Assembly: GCA_964605705.1 (NCBI GenBank) | Contig: CAZSDW010000008.1 | Span: 1 to 64,000 of the forward strand | Direction of reading: 5' to 3' | Length of the DNA stretch: 64,000 nucleotides | From: CAZSDW01 sp964605705 | GTDB taxonomy: Bacteria > Fidelibacterota > UBA2242 | Shown: in pieces, positions 8,164 through 16,536 of the stretch | How the letters are laid out: every line of letters starts with the position of its first letter | How positions within the stretch are numbered: the stretch's first letter is position 1 | Translations under genes and position numbers: made by a program | The notes under the pieces: model-generated | Seen by the model: only the letters and a program-made list of their open reading frames with translations | What the model was told of the DNA's origin: nothing | Database searches by the model: none

Positions 8164-9333
8164 TTATCTAAAAATCGCGATAAAAACTCCCGCGGCGATG
8201 GCTGAGCCAATCACACCGGCGACATTGGGCGCCATGGCATGAAAGAGCAGGTGATTGTCATTGTCATATTTCCGGGCAAAGAGCTGAACTACCCGGGCGG
8301 AATCCGGAACCGCTGAGACGCCAGCCGCGCCGATCAGCGGGTTGATTTTGTCTTTCAGAAAGAGATTCATGAATTTGGCAAAGACCAGTCCGCCAAAGGT
8401 GGCAATCCCAAATGAGAACAGCCCCAGGAAGAAAATTCCTAAGGACCTCGGCGTCAAGAATCCGAGATTGACGCCATCGACAATCCGGGTTGCCTGGGTA
8501 CTGGCGCCGACAGCAAACGCCAGTAGAATTGTGCAGATGTCCAGCAAGGCATTGCCGGCGGTTTTACTGAGTCGCTCAGTGACGCCGCTTTCTTTCAGCA
8601 AATTGCCGAGCATGAGCATGCCGATCAAAGGCAAGGAACCCGGGGCAATGAGGGTGGCAACAATCGCGACAATGATTGGAAACAGGATTTTTTCCCGCTG
8701 AGTGACTTTACGAGCGGGTTTCATGCGGATTTTACGCTCTTGCTCGGTAGTCAGGAGTTTCATGATCGGTGGTTGAATCAGGGGCACCAGCGCCATGTAG
8801 GAATAGGCGGCGATAGCGATGGGTCCCAGCAGGTGTGGTGCCAGCTGGGATGATAGAAAGATAGATGTCGGACCGTCTGCGCCGCCGATGATACCTATTG
8901 ACGCAGCTTCGGCATTACTGAAGCCCAGCATCAAAGCACCGAGGTAGGTCACGAAAATTCCCAGTTGCGCTGCCGCGCCAAGCAGAACCGATTTTGGATT
9001 GGAAATCAGGGAAGAAAAATCAGTGATGGCGCCGATCCCAAGGAAAATCAAGGGCGGGAAAATACCCGAAGTGACACCAAAATAGATCAGGCTGAAGACA
9101 CTGTTCTGGGGAGCGCCGTTTGCCACTGTGTCATAAACGCCCAATGGAATTCCCTGCAGGTATGGAATGTTGCCCACGATGACACCAAAACCAATCGGCA
9201 ACAGCAGGAGGGGTTCGTATTTTTTCACGATTGCCAGATAGATTCCGATACAACCGATGGCAATCATAATGATATTGCCCCATTGCAGGTGGGCAAATCC
9301 GGTGGTCATGATGATTTGTTTAATTATACCCAT
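8164..9333 (-). CDS. mmdB: Na+-translocating methylmalonyl-CoA decarboxylase, beta subunit
   Basis: 389 residues, a polytopic inner-membrane protein of the OadB/MmdB/GcdB family. It couples decarboxylation of carboxybiotin to export of Na+ ions (or, in reverse, uses the Na+ gradient to drive carboxylation). Visible hallmarks: IGFGVIVGNIPYLQG near residue 50, GIIGGADGPTSIFLSSQLAP (about 155; the conserved aspartate of the Na+ site), and GVSAVPDSARVVQ near the C-terminus (about 340). It is the last gene of the operon that also encodes the alpha, delta and biotin-carrier subunits and the mutase, which is why methylmalonyl-CoA rather than oxaloacetate or glutaconyl-CoA is the likely substrate. 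Length is normal for the family. Confidence 0.92.
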   Translation of the reverse strand: MGIIKQIIMTTGFAHLQWGNIIMIAIGCIGIYLAIVKKYEPLLLLPIGFGVIVGNIPYLQGIPLGVYDTVANGAPQNSVFSLIYFGVTSGIFPPLIFLGIGAITDFSSLISNPKSVLLGAAAQLGIFVTYLGALMLGFSNAEAASIGIIGGADGPTSIFLSSQLAPHLLGPIAIAAYSYMALVPLIQPPIMKLLTTEQERKIRMKPARKVTQREKILFPIIVAIVATLIAPGSLPLIGMLMLGNLLKESGVTERLSKTAGNALLDICTILLAFAVGASTQATRIVDGVNLGFLTPRSLGIFFLGLFSFGIATFGGLVFAKFMNLFLKDKINPLIGAAGVSAVPDSARVVQLFARKYDNDNHLLFHAMAPNVAGVIGSAIAAGVFIAIFR

Positions 9334-9345
9334 TATGTTTGCTCG

Positions 9346-9813
9346 TTACGCCAGTTCAATCAGGACATCGCCTTCATTGACCGAGTCGCCTTCTTTGAAA
9401 AAAATTGATTTGACGATCCCGTTGGTGGCTGCCTGAACTTCGTTTTCCATTTTCATCGCTTCCATCACCAGCATATTTTGTCCGGCTTTGACGGCATCGC
9501 CCACTTTTACCGGAATCTTCAATATTAAACCTGGCAGCGGTGCTATGATTGAAGTCAGGTTACTGACGGATTTCGGTTTATGTAAAACGGGCGCTGAACC
9601 TGACAGTATCGGGGTGGCGGGTGTCACAGCCGGGACCAGCTCCGCCACTCGCTGGATTTGCAGGTCAGCCACCTGCTCGATGCCAAGGTCTTTCAATCCG
9701 ACGGTGTAGCTTTTACCATTGACGCTAACCTTTGCTTCGTACGCATTAAATTCGTTGATCGTTACGGAGAATGCTTTGCCGTTTATCTCAAGTTTCAGGG
9801 TTTTTTGTTTCAT
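9346..9813 (-). CDS. mmdC: Biotin carboxyl carrier subunit of methylmalonyl-CoA decarboxylase
   Basis: 155 residues. The C-terminal half (about 85-155) is a biotinyl domain with the biotinylation motif EAMKMEN; Lys121 is the expected biotin site. The N-terminal half (about 1-60) is the beta-rich domain typical of decarboxylase gamma subunits, joined by a short Pro/Ala/Thr linker (about 60-80) that is much shorter than in many homologues. It carries CO2 from the alpha carboxyltransferase to the membrane beta subunit. It lies between mmdD and mmdB with gaps of 51 and 12 bases. A biotin ligase is not in the window. Confidence 0.92.
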   Translation of the reverse strand: MKQKTLKLEINGKAFSVTINEFNAYEAKVSVNGKSYTVGLKDLGIEQVADLQIQRVAELVPAVTPATPILSGSAPVLHKPKSVSNLTSIIAPLPGLILKIPVKVGDAVKAGQNMLVMEAMKMENEVQAATNGIVKSIFFKEGDSVNEGDVLIELA

Positions 9814-9864
9814 GGTTATTTTTTCTTCTTAGGCTAATTTGATTTTCATTAATAATCGGCAATC

Positions 9865-10215
9865 TTATTTGTTTAATGTACTGACACGCTGTCCGATGAT
9901 CCAGGCGTTTTGCGGTTCGCCGTGCTTGAAGGTGATCTGGCTTTGCAGCTTATCAAAATGCAGCTTTCGATAGCATTCAATGGCAACGGCAATCGCGGCG
10001 AGTTCATCATCGGAAATATTCACCTTCTTTTTAAACCTGCTCAGCGGTTTATAAGCTGTTGTCGGTTCATTAGAATCCGGGCGGCGATGCAGGCGTTCGA
10101 AAATTTTATTGAAAAGGTGAATCGTCCAGGCGATTAAAATCAGCCCGGCAAAAACAACCAGAATTCCGCTCAAAGCGATATTAAAGCCGTTATTCTGCAG
10201 GATTGACTCAATCAT
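9865..10215 (-). CDS. mmdD: OadG-type small membrane subunit of decarboxylase (delta)
   Basis: 116 residues: one N-terminal transmembrane helix (about 12-34; ALSGILVVFAGLILIAW), a charged linker, then a small cytoplasmic helix-strand domain (NISDDELAAIAVAIECY ... AWIIGQR). This is the layout of OadG/MmdD subunits, which hold the soluble alpha subunit against the membrane beta subunit. It is separated from mmdA by only 8 bases, consistent with a fixed stoichiometric complex. The assignment rests on topology, the ISDDELAAIA motif and position, as this family is poorly conserved. Confidence 0.82.
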   Translation of the reverse strand: MIESILQNNGFNIALSGILVVFAGLILIAWTIHLFNKIFERLHRRPDSNEPTTAYKPLSRFKKKVNISDDELAAIAVAIECYRKLHFDKLQSQITFKHGEPQNAWIIGQRVSTLNK

Positions 10216-10223
10216 ATTTTTTC

Positions 10224-11774
10224 CTATAACGGAATATTTCCATGTTTTTTCGGGGGATTTTCATCCCGTTTGTTCGCCAGCATTTCCAGTGCCTTGATCA
10301 GTTTGTAGCGGGTGATTTTGGGCTCGATGACTTCATCGACATAGCCCTTGGCAGCCGCGATATAGGGATTGGCGAACTTTTCACGATATTCGGTAATCTT
10401 TTCCTGGAGTTTTTCATCCGGATTTTCGGCTGCGGCGATCTCCTTGGAAAAAATGATTTCACTGGCGCCCTGGGGACCCATGACCGCGATTTCAGACGAA
10501 GGCCAGGCGTAAGAATAATCACCACCCAGTTGTCGCGAGTTCATGACACAGAACGCCCCGCCATAGCCTTTACGGGTAATGACGGTAATTTTCGGCACCG
10601 TCGCTTCGGCATAGGCATAGAGCATTTTTGCGCCGTGTTTGATGATGCCGTTGAACTCCTGGGCGGTGCCGGGCATAAAACCGGGGACATCTTCAAATGT
10701 GATGATCGGTATATTGAAGGAGTCGCAAAATCGCACAAAACGGGCGGCTTTATTCGAAGAATTGCTGTCAAGGACGCCCGCCATATATTTGGGCTGATTG
10801 GCGACGATTCCCATCGATCTGCCATTCAGGCGACCGAAACCGATGATAATGTTTGGAGCAAACAGCGCCTGGACTTCCAGAAATTCCCCATTGTCAAGGA
10901 CTTTGAGGAGAATCTCTTTCATATCATATGGTTTATTAGGATTATCCGGAACCAGGTAATTCAACTCCTCATCGATTCGGTCAACCGGGTCCTCGTTCGG
11001 GAGGATCGGCGCCTCTTCCGTGTTATTTTGGGGAATGTAATTGAACAGGGTCCGGATTCCCTTAAAGAGGCTTTTCTCGTCATTGTAGGTAAAATGGGTA
11101 ATGCCACTTTTTGAGGCGTGGACATCTGCGCCACCCAGTTCCTCGGCGGTAACATCCTCATGGGTGACGGTTTTGACAATTTTCGGTCCGGTCAGGAACA
11201 TATAAGCGGTTTTTCGCACCATGAAAATGAAATCCGTCAGGGCAGGGGAGTAAACCGCACCGCCAGCACAGGGTCCCACAATTGCGCTCAACTGGGGAAT
11301 TACGCCGGAGTACTTGACGTTCCGCAGAAAAATTTCAGTATAACCGGCGAGTGAATCGACGCCTTCCTGGATTCGGGCTCCGCCGGAGTCGTTAATGCCA
11401 ATCACCGGTGCGCCGACCTGGGCGGCTTTTTCCAGAACTTTGACGACTTTTTCCGCGACGGTTTTTGAAAGTGAACCGCCAAATACCGTAAAGTCGAAGG
11501 CATAAACAAAAACGAGCCGGCTATTGATGCTGCCGTAGCCGGCAACCATGCCATCGCCCAGGATTTTTTTCTTATTCATGTCGAAATCGGTGCACTCATG
11601 CAGGCGAAACATATCCATCTCTTCGAAACTGTCTTTATCCAGCAGAAGTTCGATGCGTTCACGGGCAGTTAATTTGCCGCGGTCATGCTGTTTTTCAATC
11701 GCTGTTTCGCCACCGCCCAGCCGGGCTCGGTCTATATTTTCTTTTAATGTCAGTATTTTGCGTTCTCTGCTCAT
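10224..11774 (-). CDS. mmdA: Methylmalonyl-CoA decarboxylase alpha subunit (carboxyltransferase)
   Basis: 516 residues, normal for the acyl-CoA carboxyltransferase family (PccB/MmdA). It transfers the carboxyl group between methylmalonyl-CoA and biotin on MmdC. Two crotonase-fold halves are visible. The N-half has GGSLSKTVAEKV and INDSGGARIQEG followed by the oxyanion-type GPCAGGAVYSPALTDF. The C-half has FVRFCDSFNIPIITFEDVPGFMPG and KGYGGAFCVMNSRQLGGD, ending with the KHGNIPL tail common to this family. The downstream Na+-pump subunits point to a decarboxylase (reversible) rather than an ATP-dependent propionyl-CoA carboxylase; no biotin carboxylase gene is present in the operon. Confidence 0.93.
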   Translation of the reverse strand: MSRERKILTLKENIDRARLGGGETAIEKQHDRGKLTARERIELLLDKDSFEEMDMFRLHECTDFDMNKKKILGDGMVAGYGSINSRLVFVYAFDFTVFGGSLSKTVAEKVVKVLEKAAQVGAPVIGINDSGGARIQEGVDSLAGYTEIFLRNVKYSGVIPQLSAIVGPCAGGAVYSPALTDFIFMVRKTAYMFLTGPKIVKTVTHEDVTAEELGGADVHASKSGITHFTYNDEKSLFKGIRTLFNYIPQNNTEEAPILPNEDPVDRIDEELNYLVPDNPNKPYDMKEILLKVLDNGEFLEVQALFAPNIIIGFGRLNGRSMGIVANQPKYMAGVLDSNSSNKAARFVRFCDSFNIPIITFEDVPGFMPGTAQEFNGIIKHGAKMLYAYAEATVPKITVITRKGYGGAFCVMNSRQLGGDYSYAWPSSEIAVMGPQGASEIIFSKEIAAAENPDEKLQEKITEYREKFANPYIAAAKGYVDEVIEPKITRYKLIKALEMLANKRDENPPKKHGNIPL

Positions 11775-11799
11775 TTATGGTTCCTTTTCAAAGCAGGAA

Positions 11800-12252
11800 T
11801 TATGGATTTTCAGTCCTGTTTAAAATTCCGTTTCGACCTGTCTGTTTCTTATTTTTCACCTGGCAAAGTTCCGTCAGGACTTTTCCGGAAGAGCTCGGAT
11901 GCAGGAAGGCTATCCGGCTGTCATGCGCTCCGTTGCGGGGAGTTTCGTCGATCATCCGAATATTTTTTGAAATCAGCTCCTTGATATCCGATTCGAGATT
12001 GTCAGACTGGTAGGCGATATGATGAATTCCGGCGCCCTTTTTTTCGATGAATTTGGCAATCGGGCTTTCCGGGGAAGTCGGTTCCAGCAGTTCGATCTGA
12101 ACCTCGCCAACCCGAAACATGGCGACCTTGACCTGCTGCTCCGCGACCTCGTCCGTTCCTAAAAATTCCAGTTTTAATACATCTCTGTAAAACGGGATTT
12201 GATCTTCCAAAGAGGTAACGGCGATGCCGATATGATTGATTTGTGTGATCAT
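11800..12252 (-). CDS. mce: Methylmalonyl-CoA epimerase
   Basis: 150 residues of the glyoxalase/VOC fold: INHIGIAVTSLED at the start (metal His), ELLEPTSPESPIAKFIEKKG in the middle (metal Glu), and GIHHIAYQSDNLE (second His). It interconverts (R)- and (S)-methylmalonyl-CoA between the mutase and the decarboxylase. It overlaps the end of meaB by 4 bases. The family core ends near residue 134 (CQV); the last 16 residues (KNKKQTGRNGILNRTENP) look like a non-conserved extension running up to the mmdA start region. Confidence 0.93.
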   Translation of the reverse strand: MITQINHIGIAVTSLEDQIPFYRDVLKLEFLGTDEVAEQQVKVAMFRVGEVQIELLEPTSPESPIAKFIEKKGAGIHHIAYQSDNLESDIKELISKNIRMIDETPRNGAHDSRIAFLHPSSSGKVLTELCQVKNKKQTGRNGILNRTENP

Positions 12253-13214
12253 TGCCAGTTCATCTCCCGTAAAAAATCGCCGATTTTGGCGTTTAATAAT
12301 TTATAAGGGCTGACCTTTTTTTGAAATACTTCTTCCACCCAGCCGTTCAGCCGTTCCTCGATATTCAGGTGCTGGTTGGCTTTTACCATAATCTTGCTGC
12401 CGGCAATCAGTTTCAGCTCTTTTTCGATTCGTTCTTTGCGCTTTATCGCCAGGCGCCCGGATTTTTGCAATTCCATATAAAATTGTTGAATTGTCAAAAA
12501 TGCCTCCGCAATGCCGTCATTCTGCAAGGCTGAAGTCATTACGATGGGATGCCCGGTTCGAGTTTCGTGGTTGTTGGATAATCCCAGGACATATTCGACC
12601 TGGTTCCGGACGCGCTCAGCGCCGTCAAGGTCTTTTTTATTAATAATGTAAATATCGCCGATTTCCATGACGCCGGCTTTCAGCGCCTGAATTTCGTCCC
12701 CGAGTCCGGGTACGAGCACCAGCATCACCAAATCAGAGAGTCCCATGACATCGATCTCGGTCTGTCCGACGCCGATTGTTTCGATAATGACATAGTCGAA
12801 ACCGGCAGCGTCAAAAATTTTGATAGCGTCGGCGCTGGCTCCGGAAACACCGCCCAGATGCCCCCGTGAAGCCATGGATCGGATAAAGACGCCATCATCG
12901 GTGGCATGCTTCTGCATCCGCAGACGATCACCCAGAATTGCGCCCCCAGAAAATGGTGAGCTGGCATCGACGGCTACTACGGCGACAGTTTTGTTCTGCT
13001 GGCGGATTTGTTCGATGAAACGATCGAGCAAGGTGCTTTTTCCGGCGCCCGGTGGTCCGGTGATTCCCCAGATAATCGCATGACCGGTATGGGGATGAAG
13101 GACATTGATCAGCGCTTCTTTCCGGGCAATTTCGGTTTCATTTTCAATCAGACTGATTGCTCTGGCAATTGTCCTGGTATCCTGCTTTAATATCTGTTGG
13201 GCGAATGTCTGCAC
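12249..13214 (-). CDS. meaB: Methylmalonyl-CoA mutase-associated GTPase MeaB
   Basis: 321 residues, a G3E-family P-loop GTPase that loads and protects adenosylcobalamin on methylmalonyl-CoA mutase. Visible motifs: Walker A GPPGAGKST (residues 53-61), VAVDASSPFSGGAILGDRLRM after it, ETIGVGQTE (switch region), and the guanine-specificity motif NKKD. It lies directly downstream of the cobalamin-binding mutase subunit (10-base gap), as expected for a chaperone of that enzyme. The C-terminal helical dimerisation arm (LNGWVEEV...) is present, so it is full length. Confidence 0.93.
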   Translation of the reverse strand: MQTFAQQILKQDTRTIARAISLIENETEIARKEALINVLHPHTGHAIIWGITGPPGAGKSTLLDRFIEQIRQQNKTVAVVAVDASSPFSGGAILGDRLRMQKHATDDGVFIRSMASRGHLGGVSGASADAIKIFDAAGFDYVIIETIGVGQTEIDVMGLSDLVMLVLVPGLGDEIQALKAGVMEIGDIYIINKKDLDGAERVRNQVEYVLGLSNNHETRTGHPIVMTSALQNDGIAEAFLTIQQFYMELQKSGRLAIKRKERIEKELKLIAGSKIMVKANQHLNIEERLNGWVEEVFQKKVSPYKLLNAKIGDFLREMNWQ

Positions 13215-13224
13215 CGGTATCCCG

Positions 13225-13620
13225 TTATTTTGCTGATTCGATAAAATTTATGATATCCTTGATGGGTGCACCCGATGTAAAAACAGCCCGGATGCCTTTT
13301 TCCTTTAAACCGGGAATATCCGCTTCCGGGATGACACCACCGCCAAATACGACGATATCGTCAGCGTATTTTTCACGAAGCAGGGTCACGACTTTTGGAA
13401 AAAGCTCATTGTGGGCGCCGGATAAAAGGCTGAGCCCAATAAACGCCACGTCCTCCTGAATCGCGGTTTTAACAATGGCTTCAGGGGTTTGGCGGATTCC
13501 GGTGTATATTACTTCGTAGCCGGCGTCTTTCAGTGCCCGGGCAACATATTTGGCGCCGCGGTCATGACCATCCAGCCCCGGTTTTGCAATGAGTATTCTG
13601 ATTTTATTTGACATATTCAA
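13225..13620 (-). CDS. mcmA2: Methylmalonyl-CoA mutase, cobalamin-binding small subunit
   Basis: 131 residues forming a free-standing B12-binding domain. The base-off/His-on motif LDGHDRG includes His19, the lower ligand of cobalamin; GLSLLSG and VFGGGVIP complete the DxHxxG...SxL...GG signature. It pairs with the catalytic TIM-barrel subunit encoded immediately upstream (13626-15299, 5-base gap). Split mutases of this kind are usual in archaea and many anaerobes, where E. coli-type enzymes carry both parts in one chain. An alternative start exists two codons in (second Met), with little consequence. Confidence 0.93.
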   Translation of the reverse strand: MNMSNKIRILIAKPGLDGHDRGAKYVARALKDAGYEVIYTGIRQTPEAIVKTAIQEDVAFIGLSLLSGAHNELFPKVVTLLREKYADDIVVFGGGVIPEADIPGLKEKGIRAVFTSGAPIKDIINFIESAK

Positions 13621-13625
13621 CCATC

Positions 13626-15299
13626 CTATAATACAATGGATTCCTGATATTCACCAAACTCTTCCCTGAGAATATTGCATATCTCTCCCAGGGTCGCATA
13701 TTCTCTGACTGAATTCAGAATGAAGGGCAGCAGGTTTTTCTCCGAATCTTTGGCAGCTGTGTGGAGTTCGGACAATGTTTTTGCTACCCGATCAGGATTA
13801 CGATTCTGCTTCACGATCGACAATTTCTTTATCTGAATATCACGGAGTTGAGGATCGACTTTTAAAATATCGGGCTGAGTTGTTTCAGCATTGCTAAATT
13901 TATTGACGCCAACAACAATGCGCTCGGCTTTTTCCACTTCCAGCTGGTAGCGGTAAGCCGCATCCTGGATCTCTTTTTGGACATAACCGTGTTCGATTGC
14001 CTGAACCATGCCGCCCAGATCTTCAATTTTATTCAGATAATCCCAGACCTTTGTTTCGATTGTGTCGGTAAGTTGTTCAATAAAGTAACTGCCAGCCAGG
14101 GGATCGATGGTGTTTGTGACGCCGGATTCGTGAGCGACGATCTGCTGGGTGCGAAGGGCAATCCGCACCGAATCTTCGGTTGGCAGACTCAGTGCTTCAT
14201 CCTTGGAGTTGGTATGCAGGCTTTGGGTTCCACCGAGGACGGCTGCCAAGGTCTGAATGGCGACGCGGACAATATTGTTATCCGGTTGCTGAGCGGTCAA
14301 GGTACTCCCGCCGGTCTGGGTATGAAAGCGCAGCATCATTGATTTGGCATTTTTTGCGTGAAATTTTTCCTTCATGATTTTTGCCCAGATCCGACGAGCC
14401 GCCCGAAACTTTGCGATTTCTTCCAGCAAATCGTTGTGGGCATTGAAAAAGAATGACAAACGTCCGGCAAAACTGTCGATATCCAAACCGGCTTTTAGCG
14501 CAGCATTTACATAGGCGATGCCATCTGCCAGGGTGAAAGCAATTTCCTGAACTGCTGTCGAGCCGGCTTCCCGAATATGATAACCGGAGATACTGATGGT
14601 GTTCCACTGTGGTACCTCGGCACTGCAATATTCAAAAATATTGGTGATCAGACGCAATGACGGTTTGGGCGGGAAAATATAAGTGCCTCGTGCCATGTAT
14701 TCTTTGAGTATGTCATTTTGAATAGTGCCGGTCAACTTTTTCCATGAGACCCCCTGTTTTTCCGCCACAGCGAGATACATTGCCAGTAAAATTGCCGCCG
14801 GGGCGTTGATCGTCATCGAGGTTGAAACCTTGTCCAGCGGGATTTTATCAAAGAGTATTTCCATGTCTTTCAAAGTATCGATGGCTACGCCAACCTTACC
14901 GACTTCTCCTTCCGCTACCGGATCGTCGGAGTCGTAGCCGATTTGCGTCGGTAGATCAAACGCAATGGAAAGCCCGGTTTGACCCTGGCTCAATAAATAC
15001 CGATATCGCTCATTGGATTCCTCGGCAGTTCCGAAACCGGCATACTGCCGCATGGTCCAGAAGCGTCCGCGGTACATGGTCGGCTGGACACCCCGGGTGT
15101 AGGGATATTCACCGGGGAAACCGATCTGTTCCAGATAATTATCAGCATCGCCTTCACGAGGCAGAGCCACCCGATCGGCAGGTAACCAGGAGCTGGTCTT
15201 GAACTCCGACTTTCGTTCGGGAAATCGATCGTTCACTTTTTTCAGTGTTGATGATTCCCATCTTTTCAGTTGATTTCGAAAGCGATCAGCAGCTGGCAT
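13626..15299 (-). CDS. mcmA1: Methylmalonyl-CoA mutase, large catalytic subunit
   Basis: 557 residues of the substrate-binding TIM barrel of adenosylcobalamin-dependent methylmalonyl-CoA mutase, interconverting succinyl-CoA and (R)-methylmalonyl-CoA. Motifs: YPYTRGVQPTMYRGRFWTMRQYAGFGTAEESN, SIAFDLPTQIGYDSD, SISGYHIREAGS (catalytic His), and RFHTQTGGSTLTAQQPDNN. The chain stops before the B12 domain, which is supplied by the next gene. It is the promoter-proximal gene of the eight-gene minus-strand operon ending at 8164. Start ATG 15299 is supported by AAAGGAGT about 8 bases upstream on the minus strand. A palindrome lies 78 bases before the start. Confidence 0.95.
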   Translation of the reverse strand: MPAADRFRNQLKRWESSTLKKVNDRFPERKSEFKTSSWLPADRVALPREGDADNYLEQIGFPGEYPYTRGVQPTMYRGRFWTMRQYAGFGTAEESNERYRYLLSQGQTGLSIAFDLPTQIGYDSDDPVAEGEVGKVGVAIDTLKDMEILFDKIPLDKVSTSMTINAPAAILLAMYLAVAEKQGVSWKKLTGTIQNDILKEYMARGTYIFPPKPSLRLITNIFEYCSAEVPQWNTISISGYHIREAGSTAVQEIAFTLADGIAYVNAALKAGLDIDSFAGRLSFFFNAHNDLLEEIAKFRAARRIWAKIMKEKFHAKNAKSMMLRFHTQTGGSTLTAQQPDNNIVRVAIQTLAAVLGGTQSLHTNSKDEALSLPTEDSVRIALRTQQIVAHESGVTNTIDPLAGSYFIEQLTDTIETKVWDYLNKIEDLGGMVQAIEHGYVQKEIQDAAYRYQLEVEKAERIVVGVNKFSNAETTQPDILKVDPQLRDIQIKKLSIVKQNRNPDRVAKTLSELHTAAKDSEKNLLPFILNSVREYATLGEICNILREEFGEYQESIVL

Positions 15300-15721
15300 C
15301 TATTCCACTCCTTTTAATTTCAGGCGGATTTTAAAAATATTGTGAAAAATATATCTCTGCAATTTAAGACGACCATAACCTGAACATTCAGGTTTTTAAT
15401 ATCGAGATTCATGATGACAAATATTATACCAAGAATCCGGGCTTTCTGACGATTGCCATTCATATTTTCATAATATCCAAAATTACTGAGGAATAATAGG
15501 AAAAACAATGGATGGCATTAGTTCTCAAAGTCCAGTGAGCCCAACTTAATGGATTCTCAATTCAGAGAAATCAGTATCAGATGAACGCTGTTATAAAGAC
15601 CGGATTTTTGATTGAGATCACAGAACTTATTATGGTAAAAATTCTCAGACAACTGTTAAAGCCGGTTCTGATCTAAAGCTGTGTAAATTAGAGTGAAATT
15701 GGAAAATGAAAGGAAATTGAA
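15300..15721. other. Divergent intergenic region of the mutase operon
   Basis: This 422-base region separates the minus-strand mutase operon from the plus-strand gene at 15722. It carries the SD of mcmA1 (minus strand, about 15307-15314) and a perfect 8-2-8 palindrome at 15377-15394. A 62-codon minus-strand open frame (15320-15508) has no SD and no recognisable similarity, so I treat it as chance. No riboswitch fold (for example a cobalamin B12-box) was recognised. Confidence 0.5.
15377..15394. promoter_or_regulatory. Palindromic operator candidate upstream of mutase operon
   Basis: AACCTGAA-CA-TTCAGGTT: two perfect 8-base arms with a 2-base spacer, 78 bases upstream of the mcmA1 start. The size and symmetry fit the binding site of a dimeric repressor or activator. 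It is followed by a short T-run on the + strand, so a small terminator hairpin reading rightwards is the alternative. No regulator gene adjoins it. Confidence 0.35.
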
Positions 15722-16354
15722 ATGAAAACATTTAGAATTATGGCAGTAATTTTTGGATTAGTATCAGGACTTATGGCAGGCGATAAATTTGACCAGAAAA
15801 CGCTTTTCAGTAAAGGGACGACTCTGGGAGGATTTGGCGGAACGGCTTCGTTTGTCGGACAAATTAATGACGATTATGCTATCTTTACCGGTGGAGAACT
15901 TGCTTTCTTACTGAATCACAGTTTGATTATTGGCGGTGCCGGTTATGGACTGGTCAATGGAATCAATATTAGCCCGGCAGGTACGCCCGAAGATTCCAGC
16001 CGGTATCTGGAAATGGGTTACGGTGGACTCGTCCTTGGCTATATCGTTGCCCCATCTCAGTTAATTCATATTCGGGTATCATCGCTTTTTGCATTAGGTG
16101 GTTTGGGATCGCATACCCGGAAATACTGGAATAATGATTGGGACAGTGACTGGAATAGTGATTACGATATCTACAATGATGTGTTTTTTGTTGTTCAGCC
16201 AACCGTATTACTGGAACTCAATTTTGCAAAATTTTGCCGGGTTGATATCGGTGCCAGCTACCGCTATATGTCAGATTTTAATTATGGAGTTCTCAAAGCC
16301 GGTGACCTGGATGGATTAGCAGTAATGGCAGCAATTAACTTCGGTATATTCTAA
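15722..16354 (+). CDS. Secreted, probably outer-membrane beta-barrel protein
   Basis: 210 residues with a signal peptide (MKTFRIMAVIFGLVSGLMAG, cleavage near 20). The mature part is Gly/aromatic-rich with alternating strands (GGFGGTASFVGQI, HSLIIGGAGYGLVNGI, GGLVLGYIV, VDIGASYRYMSDF) and ends in NFGIF with a terminal Phe, the pattern of small 8-stranded outer-membrane barrels. An acidic DSDWNSDYD loop sits at about 140-150. SD AAAGGAAATT precedes the ATG. It stands alone, followed by a good terminator. Precise function unknown. Confidence 0.7.
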   Translation: MKTFRIMAVIFGLVSGLMAGDKFDQKTLFSKGTTLGGFGGTASFVGQINDDYAIFTGGELAFLLNHSLIIGGAGYGLVNGINISPAGTPEDSSRYLEMGYGGLVLGYIVAPSQLIHIRVSSLFALGGLGSHTRKYWNNDWDSDWNSDYDIYNDVFFVVQPTVLLELNFAKFCRVDIGASYRYMSDFNYGVLKAGDLDGLAVMAAINFGIF

Positions 16355-16375
16355 AGTATTTTAAAAGTAGTGTAT

Positions 16376-16408
16376 AATCAGCGTTCTCACCTGAGAGCGC
16401 TGATTTTT
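16376..16408 (+). terminator. Rho-independent terminator
   Basis: The stem AATCAGCGTTCTCA / TGAGAGCGCTGATT (one G-T wobble, 2-base loop) ends in a run of T on the + strand (16404-16409). It begins 22 bases after the stop of the 15722 gene, so it is a textbook intrinsic terminator for that single-gene transcript. Confidence 0.85.
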
Positions 16409-16536
16409 TATATGCAAATCGCCTGAAAATCCCAATTTGCAGGAAGTTTCTTTATTTATATTTTAATAGTATTAAATTTGAAAGATTTCGAAGCAATTTT
16501 TTATGAATATAAAAATTTGATAGCAGACTGAATGAA

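Noticed and set aside
10242..11114. 290-codon plus-strand open frame opposite mmdA
   Set aside because: It is an antisense shadow of a strongly conserved gene, rich in F/G/D/R as expected for this frame relation, with no SD or family match.
15320..15508. 62-codon minus-strand frame upstream of mcmA1
   Set aside because: No SD, no similarity, and it covers the likely promoter and palindrome region of the mutase operon.
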